NCBI RefSeq assembly: GCF_020829495.1
Contig: NZ_JAIVFQ010000025.1
Coordinates: forward strand, 1 to 64,000
Direction of reading: 5' to 3'
Length of the DNA: 64,000 nucleotides
From: Nostoc favosum CHAB5714
Lineage (GTDB): Bacteria > Cyanobacteriota > Cyanobacteriia > Cyanobacteriales > Nostocaceae
Within the stretch, counting starts at the first letter, position 1, and every line of letters starts with the position of its first letter. The position numbers and the translations under genes were made by a program. Below, piece by piece: positions 27,421-35,445 of this stretch. The notes below the pieces were generated by a model. It ran no database searches and was not told where the DNA came from. It saw only the letters and a program-made list of their open reading frames with translations.

Positions 27421-27774
27421 TTATTCTCTCTGTAAATCCAACTGTACTTGCAATCCGTCATTGTCACTCCCAGACTGAGCCGGCGCTAATAAAACAGAAG
27501 TGTCTGGCTGTGATAATGATTCGTTAAACTGTATTCTGACGGGAGTTTTGTTACCTCTTCTATTATTGTTGGAGATGCTTGCTGGATTAGTTTGCTCAAA
27601 AAACCTTCTAAAGTCTTCTTGGGCTGTTCTATGATCAATTCCAACGAGAGAATCACCAGTTAATCTGTATTGTTCTAGATTTGAGCTTGATGTTGGTGAC
27701 TGTGCGTATACTTGGCTTCCTAAGCTTGCAAAGGCTGCCGTAATCCCCAAGAAAGCAATAATTTTGGTGTTCAT
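27421..27774 (-). CDS. Small exported hypothetical protein (117 aa)
   Basis: It has a clear signal peptide (MNTKIIAFLGITAAFASLGSQVYAQ, cleavage after AQA-like VYAQ). The short polar mature region contains LTGDSLVGIDHRTAQEDFRRFFEQT and a C-terminal LQVQLDLQRE. No family is recognised. It stands alone, so a periplasmic role is inferred from the signal only. Confidence 0.65.
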   Translation of the reverse strand: MNTKIIAFLGITAAFASLGSQVYAQSPTSSSNLEQYRLTGDSLVGIDHRTAQEDFRRFFEQTNPASISNNNRRGNKTPVRIQFNESLSQPDTSVLLAPAQSGSDNDGLQVQLDLQRE

Positions 27775-27944
27775 CTGTTTTATCCAAATTATCTTTAATA
27801 TTGCTCGTCTCTTATTCTCTGGGAAAATTATTTGAATTAACTCTATCGTTAGGTTCTACTAAATTAATTGTATTGCGTATATACTTAGAGTGTCAATGGT
27901 GAATGTTGTTTTAAGCATTACCAAGCTATAACTAATGGCATCTC

Positions 27945-28110
27945 TTAGGAAATTGGATTACTTGGTTCATTTTCCAAGCGATCGCAGTTAAGTTCGTTGA
28001 GATATACCAGGATGAAATCAGGGATATTATCAGGTAAATCAATGGTATTCCCTTCTCTGATTGCCTGACGATAACCGACTTCTCTACGAGATGGTCTGCG
28101 TAGCTTGCTT
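27945..28110 (-). pseudogene. Short gene remnant running into a dispersed repeat
   Basis: On the minus strand an open stretch reads REVGYRQAIREGNTIDLPDN, then IPDFILVYLNELNCDRLENE, and stops at 27945-27947. Its upstream side is the repeat GCAAGCTACGCAGACCATCTCGTAGAGAAG, which supplies no start. It looks like the C-terminal stub of a small protein whose 5' part is gone. The family was not recognised. Confidence 0.35.
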
Positions 28111-28200
28111 CTTTGCAGGAGCAAACATCTACGGTAAAAATCAGGTCAAAAAAATACTCAGTAATTTTGACAGTTCTAATCTAAGCGATCGCTATCAATA

Positions 28201-28518
28201 TTATTCCTGTTCTAAAATCCTTTCTATATCTTGTCTTGCATAGAGAATCCGGACAACTTCAATGTTTTCATCTCGCTCAAAGTAAAAAATTAGATACTTT
28301 TTAAACGCCTTAACAGCCCATTTACGTAAACCTTGTAAACAAAGATTATCTACAGGATAACGGCTACCCATTCCAGGCATTCTTGCTAACTGTGCAAAAG
28401 TTTCTCTTACAGAGTCAAAAAACAAAAGTGCCGTGTCGGGGTTTTCTTGGGCAATGTAAACAAAATACTCATCAATATCTAAACTGGCTTTGGGTGTAAT
28501 GACTATCCGCTTTGTCAT
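28201..28518 (-). CDS. ParE/RelE-type toxin
   Basis: MTKRIVITPKASLDIDEYFVYIAQENPDTALLFFDS, then LARMPGMGSRYPVDN, GLRKWAVKAFKKYLIFYF and IEVVRILYARQDIERIL. This is the standard ParE/RelE fold, with the final YARQD.ER..L signature. The ATG at 28518 overlaps the antitoxin stop (TAATG), so the pair is coupled. Longer in-frame starts upstream would lie in the antitoxin and are unlikely. Targets are gyrase (ParE) or mRNA (RelE); the sequence leans to ParE. Confidence 0.88.
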   Translation of the reverse strand: MTKRIVITPKASLDIDEYFVYIAQENPDTALLFFDSVRETFAQLARMPGMGSRYPVDNLCLQGLRKWAVKAFKKYLIFYFERDENIEVVRILYARQDIERILEQE

Positions 28519-28772
28519 TATTTCTCTTGATGCAACTGGTTTATCAACTGCGTGCGTTTTTGTTGCCACCATTCATCATTAATTTCTATTGCCTCTCCAC
28601 TTTCAAGTCCTGCAATTAAAAGTTCTTCTATATGTTCTTGCATCTTGCGTTTTTGGTCTTGAGTGATTAACTCTTGTAGATATTCGCTAACTGAACCGTA
28701 GCCACCTTCAGCCACTTGTTCTTCAACAAAGACTTTCATCGACTCAGGCAAGGAAATATTAATGTTACTCAT
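28518..28772 (-). CDS. ParD-type ribbon-helix-helix antitoxin
   Basis: MSNINISLPESMKVFVEEQVAEGGYGSVSEYLQELI is the ParD/CopG ribbon-helix-helix DNA-binding half. The C-terminal half (LLIAGLESGEAIEINDEWWQQKRTQL) is the toxin-wrapping region. It is first in the operon and expected to autoregulate the promoter with the toxin. Confidence 0.88.
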   Translation of the reverse strand: MSNINISLPESMKVFVEEQVAEGGYGSVSEYLQELITQDQKRKMQEHIEELLIAGLESGEAIEINDEWWQQKRTQLINQLHQEK

Positions 28773-28927
28773 AACCTTGGCAGTTAGGTTAAACTATTTA
28801 TTCCATCTTATCAAGCTTGTTAGGCGTTGTCTTTGGAGAAATTTCTGCGATTAGCTTGCCCCATTGCATTTGTGTTGATGAGACGAAAAGCGATGTTTAA
28901 CGACAAGCCGAGGAAGCGTCTACGCAT

Positions 28928-29257
28928 TTAATCGGGGATTTGCACAATGTGAGCGATTGCATTTCCCAAACGAGTAAAGTGATTTGGATTCAGGGTAAAC
29001 AGAGCGTCTTTAACATCAAAGGTTTCTGGTAATTCTGCCTCTACAACTAAAATTCCTTCTTTTCGATAAATGTTTGGCTGCTTAAGAGGCAGTACATTGG
29101 TCATCGAGGAGTTTTGTTGAGTATCTTCTTCAGTGACTTGCTGACTCAGTGTGGCAATTTTTTCTGCAATAGCTTGCAAAACAAACTGCTCAGTCGAAAT
29201 TCCCTGACTGCTTGCCCATTTTTCAATCTTTTGTTGGAGTTGGGGAGGAAAGTTCAT
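28928..29257 (-). CDS. Putative orphan antitoxin-like protein
   Basis: The start at 29257 gives MNFPPQLQQKIEKWASSQGISTEQFVLQAIAEKIATL, which resembles the short helical DNA-binding N-terminus of cyanobacterial antitoxins. The C-terminal part (YRKEGILVVEAELPETFDVKDAL) fits the toxin-contact segment of the same group. No toxin gene follows. Instead the 3' side (28801-28927) holds dispersed repeat sequence. A seven-codon longer start at 29278 is possible. Confidence 0.5.
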   Translation of the reverse strand: MNFPPQLQQKIEKWASSQGISTEQFVLQAIAEKIATLSQQVTEEDTQQNSSMTNVLPLKQPNIYRKEGILVVEAELPETFDVKDALFTLNPNHFTRLGNAIAHIVQIPD

Positions 29258-29289
29258 AGACGTAAATACAATTAACACTCCAATTGTAA

Positions 29290-29520
29290 AAGGCGATGTC
29301 TACGATGGTCACTGAGCGGCTGGTGAGCGGCTGGCCCTGAGCGCAGTCGTTCGCGTTAGCGTCTCCGACAGGAGAAGGGAGTCGAACCATGTCGTACCAC
29401 TTGCCTACGGCACGCTTTGCGAACGTGGAAGCAAGCTAGCAAGAGCGTCTCGTAGAGAAGTGCGGGTTACGCCTACGTGCAAAGCCGGGTAGGGGCACAA
29501 CATGTTGTGCCCCTACGATA
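29290..29520. repeat. Patchwork of dispersed repeats ending in a 28-bp perfect palindrome
   Basis: It contains GGCGATGTCTACGATGG, GAGCGGCTGGTGAGCGGCTGG, TCGTTCGCGTTAGCGTCTCC and GAGCGTCTCGTAGAGAAG, all motifs that recur elsewhere in the window. A perfect palindrome follows at 29489-29516 with arms GTAGGGGCACAACA and TGTTGTGCCCCTAC. No gene is present. Confidence 0.65.
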
Positions 29521-29699
29521 TCTGTACCTCACGCCTGTTGCAATCTGCTGTATGTGTATCTTATTAATACACTGCTTTTGCTCTAAATTTTGCCATTATG
29601 TTAATAAATTTAGATTCACTTCAGCATTACTTGCTCAATTTCTTGCGTGTAATATCTACGCTTTTTGATTTGCAATCAGTTGTCGTCACTAACATTGCG

Positions 29700-29915
29700 C
29701 TTTAAGTTAGTAAAATAACGAGTTTAGTTACCACCACTACGATTTTTGTTACAAACATCATAATTTTCGTTACAATATTACAAATTTGTTACTAAAATAA
29801 CCAGTTTAGTTACTACAACTACGATTTTCGTTACAAATATCATAATTTTCGTTACAATGTTACGAGTTTAGTTACCACCACTACGATTTTCGTTACAAAC
29901 ATCATAGTTTTATCG
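29700..29915. repeat. GTAAC-phased 21-bp repeat array (second array)
   Basis: Read on the minus strand, successive units begin GTAAC at spacings of 21, 20, 21, 21, 21, 19, 21, 21 and 21 bases, with cores such as GTAACGAAAATCGTAGT and GTAACTAAACTCGTTATTTT. Minus-strand frames contain stops (TAACGAAAATTATGA), so it is not coding. The phase and length match the array at 15835-16125 although the sequence differs. Confidence 0.65.
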
Positions 29916-30028
29916 GATATTACTTAAGCTATAGTTACATTCAGCACCAAATCTGTGGATTTTACTCAACCAAAACCAAGCTTTAGTAAGGCAAGCTAGC
30001 TCTAGAACACAATAAAAAGAACATAATT

Positions 30029-30427
30029 ATGCCTCGTAAAAAGCGTACATATCGCGTTCTAGAAAAAGCTGAATTGAGAATGTCCGGACTCAAAGCAATT
30101 GATCCGAGCATGGATTTTGGCGATGCTCGCAACTTGCAAAGTATCACACAAATAATTCAGCAGTATCGTAGCAAAATAGAAGCTTATAATACTACTCTAG
30201 CTGTGATTGACTCTTACAAAAATGAGATGAAAGAGTTGGAAACAACTTTGAGCGACTTGACGGAAAAAATGCTCCTTGGAGTTGCCTTTAAATACGGCAA
30301 AGATAGCCATGAATATCAAATGGCGGGTGGTGTTCGCAAAAGCGATCGCATCCGCAAAAGCACAGCGACACGTTTAAAGACGACTCCCAAGGAAGCGGCT
30401 AGTGAGAATGCTAAAACTGCATCATAG
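30029..30427 (+). CDS. Conserved hypothetical coiled-coil protein (132 aa)
   Basis: A basic N-terminus (MPRKKRTYRVLEKAELRMSGL) is followed by a helical segment with heptad character (ITQIIQQYRSKIEAYNTTLAVIDSYKNEMKELETTLSDL). A short globular piece (FKYGKDSHEYQMAGGVRKSDR) and a Lys/Thr/Ser-rich tail follow. It resembles small phage- or plasmid-associated proteins in texture only, and no function is assigned. It lies directly after the second 21-bp array. Confidence 0.6.
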   Translation: MPRKKRTYRVLEKAELRMSGLKAIDPSMDFGDARNLQSITQIIQQYRSKIEAYNTTLAVIDSYKNEMKELETTLSDLTEKMLLGVAFKYGKDSHEYQMAGGVRKSDRIRKSTATRLKTTPKEAASENAKTAS

Positions 30428-30563
30428 TCTTAGTGGACTGGATGGAGCGATCGCAGGATAAATTGTTGGTAAATTGAATCTAAATTGAGTTTCTGATATT
30501 ATGTTTGCATAAATAGTTATGCTAACCAATTACACCCCACCCCCAACCCCTCCCCGATGCTTT

Positions 30564-30970
30564 GGCTACGGTGTACACACAAGTGCTGTCCACATAGGTT
30601 TCAACTTTTTTACCCACATTTTGTCAGAGTTAAACTGTCACACTCACCGACATCCTGCCCAGAACTAAAGTTCAGGGCTAATAGCTGAAGTCCACTTAAG
30701 TGGACTAATATGATGTCCGGGTAATTAACCATAATAACCGGAACCCCACCCCGCAAAAGCTGCGCTTTAGCTCCCCTCCCCGCTTGCGGGGAGGGGTTGG
30801 GGGTGGGGTTCTTTTATTATGGGTGATTTGGCGGACATGATATAAATTGATCGTTGAGTCCACTTAAGTGGACTTCAGCTATGAGACTCGGAATTCATTC
30901 CGAGGCGGGATAGAAACGCAGTGCGAGATTTTTTAATAAAGATGACAAGACTTGTGTGTACACCGTAGCC
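30564..30970. mobile_element. 407-bp element with perfect 20-bp terminal inverted repeats
   Basis: GGCTACGGTGTACACACAAG at 30564-30583 is matched exactly, inverted, at 30951-30970. Inside are hairpins (AACTAAAGTT, GTCCACTTAAGTGGAC twice) like those of the 21058 repeat, and a complete MITE copy (30708-30843). There is no coding capacity, so it would need a transposase in trans. Confidence 0.75.
30708..30843. mobile_element. MITE-like hairpin element, inner copy C
   Basis: The ends are ATATGATGTCCGG and GCGGACATGATAT. It is nearly identical to copy B at 16347-16482. It has landed between two GTCCACTTAAGTGGAC hairpins of the 407-bp element. Confidence 0.85.
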
Positions 30971-31120
30971 TTACCAAGGGGAGGGGAGACAAAGCATAGC
31001 TTTGGCTCTTTGGGGTGATTCGGGTTTAATAAGCAATCAAGCAGACATGATATCAGAGACTCAATAAATACATTCCTATACTCTGTATGGTAACGAGGAA
31101 TAACTCCCCACTCCCCATTC

Positions 31121-33775
31121 TTAGACCTTTTTCCAAGGGAGTTTGACTGTAAAACGACTGCCTTTCCCTAACTGACTTTCAGCATGGACAGTACCACCAT
31201 GCAACTCGACAATCTTTTGCACCATTACTAATCCTAAACCAGTACCTGAAGAACCACGGGTAGAGGGATTTTCAACCTGCACAAAAGGTTGAAATAATTT
31301 GAAAAGGTCATCGGAAAGCATACCAATACCCGTATCTACCACGCTGAAAAAGATATATTCATTTGTGGAATTTGGCTGGACTTCAATCCAAACTTTGCCT
31401 CCTTCTTTAGTAAACTTGATAGCGTTAGTCAATAGGTTGATAAATACTTGGCGGATGCGGCGCTCATCGACTTCGATGGGTTCGAGTTCTTCAGGTATTT
31501 GTACACTCAGTTGGATATTTTTCTGGAACGCTAAATGTTTGACAAAACTGAGACTAGAGTCACATAATCCTTGAATCGAAGTAGCAGCTAGTTGCAGTTC
31601 TATCTTGCTGGATTCGATGTCGGTAAGCTCAAGGATCTGGTTAATCAATTCTAGTAAATTCTTACCACTGGATTCGAGAGTATTTAGGGACTGGCGCTGT
31701 TCTTCATTTACAGTACCGTACACTTCATTTTGGAGTGCTTCTGTGATTCCAAGAATGGAGCTTAAGGGAGTTCTCAATTCATGGCTCATATTTCCTAAAA
31801 AGGTTCTTTTGGCACGATTTGCGACTTCGGCAGCTTCTTGAGCCTCACGCAGAGCGGATTCTGCACTTTTGCGTAAGCGAAGCTCGTCGTAGACATCGCA
31901 TACTTCTAAAGTTAGGGCGACAAATTCCGCAATTGAGCTAACAAAGTTTTGCTCGCTCATTTCCCATGTCCGGGGAATATCAATTTGTTCATACAAAACT
32001 GTTCCCACCACTTCGCCCCCAACCCAAATGGAAGTATTAATTAGGGATACAATATTCTTCGGTTTTAGCAGTTCATCCCATAATTCTTGTATCCGTAAAT
32101 CGGTGCGAGTATCGGTGACAGCAATGATCCGGGCAGATGTCAGGGATTTAAAGTAGATGGGATAATCTGCAAGGTTGCGTTCTATATCTGCCGAATGTCT
32201 CTGGTTGCTACGTTCATAGAGACTTATACATTGTAGTTTGGTGCGTTCGCCATCGAATAACCACACACTGACTCGTTCTATTTCTAAAGCATTTGCTGCT
32301 TTCTCGGTAATAACTTTGAATGCCGTTTCCACCTTTCCTTCAGAAATCGCCCTGTGATTTGCCAGTTCTGCTAACACCCGATGATGCTGGCCGAGTTTTT
32401 GCTCACTGTTAATTCGTACTTGAATCTCTTGCTGTAATTCTTGAGTTCGCTGCTTAAGTTGCAATTCTAACTCTTCATTTTTGGTTATCTGTGCAGTAAA
32501 GGTTTTGCGTAACTGCTGCATCATCTCGTTAAAAGATCCACCCAGCACCTCTAGTTCTTTAATGCCCTGTACTATCACCACTGAGTCTTCGCCATTAGTC
32601 AAATCTGCTAAATCTTTTGTCGCCGTGCTGAAGTACAAAATTGGCTGAGTTATCCAACGGGCGGTGATAATTCCCAGTAAAGTAGCTAATCCCAATGCTC
32701 CCAAACAGAGAAAAATTGTGGTTTGAGTGTTGCGCTCAATCTGTCCTATAAAGTCTGCTTCTGGGACAGCCACTATTATCAACCAATTCACATTTGGTTC
32801 ACCCTCGAAGGGTCTAATTTCTAAAAATTGTCGTTTGCCGTCAAAGGAGAAATCTAGCTGCTGTAAACTCTTAATCTCGTCAAAGTTACTAAATTTAGTT
32901 GTTAAATATTTAGCGGTTGCTTGAGTCAAGGAATTCCTGCTTTGAGAAGCTGCCAACCTAATGGGTTTACCATTTTGTAAGCGGAATGGTTCTTCGGTTG
33001 TGGAACTTGCTATTAATAGCCCCGATCGCTCGATAATAAAAATCTGCCCAGACTTGCCAACTTTAATATTTTGCAGTAAATCCCCAATTTGTGATATATG
33101 AGTTAGAGTGCTGTTGACACCGAGTAACTGACCTTGGGAGTTATATATAGGTTGAGATGCACTAATCAGAAGTGTTGGTTCAGTCAGGGGTGTAAAAATC
33201 TCACTAAAGCTGAAGTTTTTGGCGGTAACTGCTGCTTGATAATCAGGACGCGATCGCGCATCATAGTTTTTGATCACCTGTGGTAGTTGGGTACGTTGAC
33301 TAAGAGAGTCAATTTTGTAAGTGTAGAGGTCGTACCCAGTTGACTTGTCGGCTTTTCTGAGTAAAAATTGGCGATCGTTGAGCTTTTCCACCGCTAGATA
33401 TTCTTGCTGTTCATTGCTTGCCGTTAAAGCGATAGCATCAGGAAAAATTTCTAACTGCTTTATTAAGTATGACTCCCAGGTTGCCAAATTTTCCATCTTC
33501 AGCAACCCGATGTCAATGACATTTTGATTACCGCGTAGTACTTGACGCGGGGTTGAGAGATAAGTCTGTAAATTCTGCTCTACTCGATTAGCGACTTCAT
33601 AACGCAATTCGGTAGCTACCTCATTGACTGCCTTTTGCCCATTGTGGATCGATAAATATGCAGTTAATCCCACAGCGAGCAAGATTTGCAGCAGAAACAA
33701 CGCTACCAAAATGCGACGTAGGGGTACGCCTTTAAACAGAGAAAAAACACCACTTTGTTTAGTATTTTTGTTCAT
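31121..33775 (-). CDS. Membrane sensor histidine kinase (Cache-HAMP-GAF-HisKA-HATPase, 884 aa)
   Basis: TM1 is at about 20-42 (ILVALFLLQILLAVGLTAYL). A periplasmic double-Cache domain spans about 45-345 (FTPLTEPTLLISASQPIYN, GKSGQIFIIERSGLLIASS). TM2 at about 352-372 leads into HAMP. A coiled coil and a GAF domain (about 470-640) follow, then HisKA with H665 in SHELRTPL. The HATPase has the N box (NLLTNAIKFT), DTGIGM and GTGLGLVMV. The DVYDELRLRKS segment between GAF and HisKA is encoded by an in-frame dispersed repeat (31862-31893). No response regulator is adjacent, so the partner is unknown. The Cache domain implies a small extracellular ligand. Confidence 0.93.
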   Translation of the reverse strand: MNKNTKQSGVFSLFKGVPLRRILVALFLLQILLAVGLTAYLSIHNGQKAVNEVATELRYEVANRVEQNLQTYLSTPRQVLRGNQNVIDIGLLKMENLATWESYLIKQLEIFPDAIALTASNEQQEYLAVEKLNDRQFLLRKADKSTGYDLYTYKIDSLSQRTQLPQVIKNYDARSRPDYQAAVTAKNFSFSEIFTPLTEPTLLISASQPIYNSQGQLLGVNSTLTHISQIGDLLQNIKVGKSGQIFIIERSGLLIASSTTEEPFRLQNGKPIRLAASQSRNSLTQATAKYLTTKFSNFDEIKSLQQLDFSFDGKRQFLEIRPFEGEPNVNWLIIVAVPEADFIGQIERNTQTTIFLCLGALGLATLLGIITARWITQPILYFSTATKDLADLTNGEDSVVIVQGIKELEVLGGSFNEMMQQLRKTFTAQITKNEELELQLKQRTQELQQEIQVRINSEQKLGQHHRVLAELANHRAISEGKVETAFKVITEKAANALEIERVSVWLFDGERTKLQCISLYERSNQRHSADIERNLADYPIYFKSLTSARIIAVTDTRTDLRIQELWDELLKPKNIVSLINTSIWVGGEVVGTVLYEQIDIPRTWEMSEQNFVSSIAEFVALTLEVCDVYDELRLRKSAESALREAQEAAEVANRAKRTFLGNMSHELRTPLSSILGITEALQNEVYGTVNEEQRQSLNTLESSGKNLLELINQILELTDIESSKIELQLAATSIQGLCDSSLSFVKHLAFQKNIQLSVQIPEELEPIEVDERRIRQVFINLLTNAIKFTKEGGKVWIEVQPNSTNEYIFFSVVDTGIGMLSDDLFKLFQPFVQVENPSTRGSSGTGLGLVMVQKIVELHGGTVHAESQLGKGSRFTVKLPWKKV

Positions 33776-34099
33776 CTGCCCACTCCCCCTTCCTGTCCTG
33801 TAGTACTGAGTACAATACCTTGACTTCGGACTCCTATGGACTTATGCATAGTTTGTACTCGGTCGGGTCAAGAGTCAATATAACACTTCTGGTAAAAAAC
33901 AAAACGTTAGTTAAAATTGAGTACAAAAGTAAAGCTTGTTTTCTTCCTTCTACTGGTGTCCTGATGGATTTATCTAATATATGGATATATCCAGTCTTGT
34001 TCAGTCCTATCTAATTCAAAATACTTAATTAGAAAGGGTGCTGCTGCCTTGCGCCCCGTCAGGTATTCATCTGTTGCAAAGATTTCTGAAAATGGTATG
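33776..34099. other. Intergenic region upstream of the histidine kinase
   Basis: About 320 bases presumably containing the kinase promoter. An open plus-strand stretch of 64 codons has no ribosome site and no family resemblance. Nothing else is recognised. Confidence 0.45.
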
Positions 34100-34245
34100 A
34101 TATCATGTTCGCATAATTAGTTATGATTTCCACAGTCATTGCACCCCACCCCCAACCCCTCCCCGCTTGCGGGGAGGGGAGACAAAGCGACGATTGGCGG
34201 GGTGGGGTTCTTCGGGTTTAATAAGTAATCAAGCGGACATGATAT
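34100..34245. mobile_element. MITE-like hairpin element, copy E
   Basis: The left end is ATATCATGTTCGC (34100-34112) and the right end GCGGACATGATAT (34233-34245), with the usual CCCCTCCCCGC..GCGGGGAGGGG hairpin. It lies directly beside copy F with one base between, so the two form a head-to-tail tandem. Confidence 0.85.
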
Positions 34246-34246
34246 G

Positions 34247-34395
34247 ATATCATGTTCGCATAATTAGTTATGATTTCCACAGTCATTGCACCCCACCCCT
34301 TAATCCCCTCCCCGCAAGCGGGGAGGGGAGACGAAGCGTAGCTTTGGCGGGGTGGGGTTGCGAGGGCATAATTAGTAATTGAGTGGACTTGGTAT
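34247..34395. mobile_element. MITE-like hairpin element, copy F (right end degraded)
   Basis: The left 45 bases are identical to copy E (ATATCATGTTCGCATAATTA onward). The right end has drifted to GAGTGGACTTGGTAT near 34382-34395. Confidence 0.75.
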
Positions 34396-34535
34396 AACGC
34401 AATATGCAAGGGTTTCACGTTAAGTTGACACCTATGGGCGCAGCCTCTCCTAGACAAGTATTAGTCATTAATACCAATGACTAAGGACAAATGACTAATG
34501 ACTAAATCGGTGCGCGGCTATTCCTCCCACCCCTT

Positions 34536-35198
34536 TTATTGAGATGAGATTCCCGCAGATATTCGTTGAAACACTACTGAAAGATTATTAGCTGGCATTT
34601 GGTAAGTTTGTTTCAAGGTGAGATTTTGTGAGCTAGCTGCTGCTACAACATCATCCAAGTTACGTATACCCCACTCTGGATTTTGGGCGCGTAAAGAGTT
34701 GTCAAAAGCTGCATTACTCGGTGCTGTATGTTCTCCACCTTGTTTGAAGGGCCCATACAAATAGAGAATGCCTCCTGCTTTTAGGATACGCCCTGCCCCT
34801 GCCATTAGCCCCAGACAGGCTGACCAAGGTGAAATATGAATCATATTGATGTTGACGATGGCGGTAATTGGCGAAGTATCCAGCCACTGGGTTACTGCCC
34901 CTTTCTCCACTGCCCAAACTGGTTCTCTAACATCAAGCTCAAGCGGTGGATAGATATTATTACATACATTGTGTTCAGTCCATGCAATAATGCTGGCTCT
35001 TTTTTGTGGATTTGTATCTGTTGGTAACCACATACAATCTCTGAGTCTGGGCGCAAAAAAGACTGCGTGTTCACCAGTACCACTGGCAATTTCCAAGATA
35101 GTGCCACTCCCAGGCAATACTTGTAAAAGTACTTCTAGAATTGGTTCACGATTGCGCTCGGTTGCTGGTGCGTATTCTCGTGCGTCTTGTAGTGTCAT
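34536..35198 (-). CDS. DUF938 methyltransferase-like protein
   Basis: A class I SAM-methyltransferase fold of the DUF938 group: ILEVLLQVLPGSGTILEIASGTGEHAVFFA (motif I, E.ASGTGEH), WLPTDTNPQKR, then VNINMIHISPWSACLGLMAGAGRIL and LYLYGPFKQGGEHT. The ATG at 35198 (MTLQDAREYAPATERNREPI) matches the family N-terminus. The longer frame up to 35333 would add residues encoded by CCCATGCC heptad repeats and is rejected. The substrate is unknown. Confidence 0.85.
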   Translation of the reverse strand: MTLQDAREYAPATERNREPILEVLLQVLPGSGTILEIASGTGEHAVFFAPRLRDCMWLPTDTNPQKRASIIAWTEHNVCNNIYPPLELDVREPVWAVEKGAVTQWLDTSPITAIVNINMIHISPWSACLGLMAGAGRILKAGGILYLYGPFKQGGEHTAPSNAAFDNSLRAQNPEWGIRNLDDVVAAASSQNLTLKQTYQMPANNLSVVFQRISAGISSQ

Positions 35199-35445
35199 CC
35201 GTATCGTTTTTACATACCTGATTTCATTTAAAGCGACGGGAAACTCCATCCCCTCGTGGGTGTTCCGGGATAGTCGCCCCGTCGCTTGGGGCATTGGGCA
35301 TAGGGCATTGGTAACTTCTTCCCCATGCCCCATGCCCCATTCCCTTGTGGGTGGAGTTTTTCATCTTAGTGGCTATTGTCTAAAAACCATAGGAAAGAGG
35401 TATTACGAATTACGAATTACGCAAAGTATGTATTAGTAAATTACT

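Larger units (their letters stand above)
30496..31053. mobile_element. MITE-like element, outer copy D, interrupted by another element
   Basis: The left end is GATATTATGTTTGCATAAATAG (30495-30516), related to the left end of the 34247 copy. The right end is GCAGACATGATAT (31041-31053). The left arm (ACCCCACCCCCAACCCCTCC) and right arm (GGGGAGGGGAGACAAAGC) are those of the family. They are separated by 407 bases of foreign sequence (30564-30970) instead of a short loop. Confidence 0.75.

Noticed and set aside
28061..28243. Plus frame of 60 codons before the toxin gene
   Set aside because: It consists partly of a dispersed repeat, lacks a ribosome site, and overlaps the toxin's 3' end and a minus-strand remnant.
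29360..29400. GGAGTCGAACCATG resembling the T-arm of a tRNA
   Set aside because: There is no acceptor, D or anticodon arm around it, and the stretch is part of a dispersed repeat. No tRNA gene was found in the window.
34218..34457. Minus-strand frame of 79 codons in the tandem MITE pair
   Set aside because: It is composed of MITE hairpin sequence without a ribosome site.
34536..35333. Longer start for the DUF938 gene
   Set aside because: The extra N-terminus is encoded by CCCATGCC-type low-complexity repeats, and the family begins at MTLQDAREYAPA.
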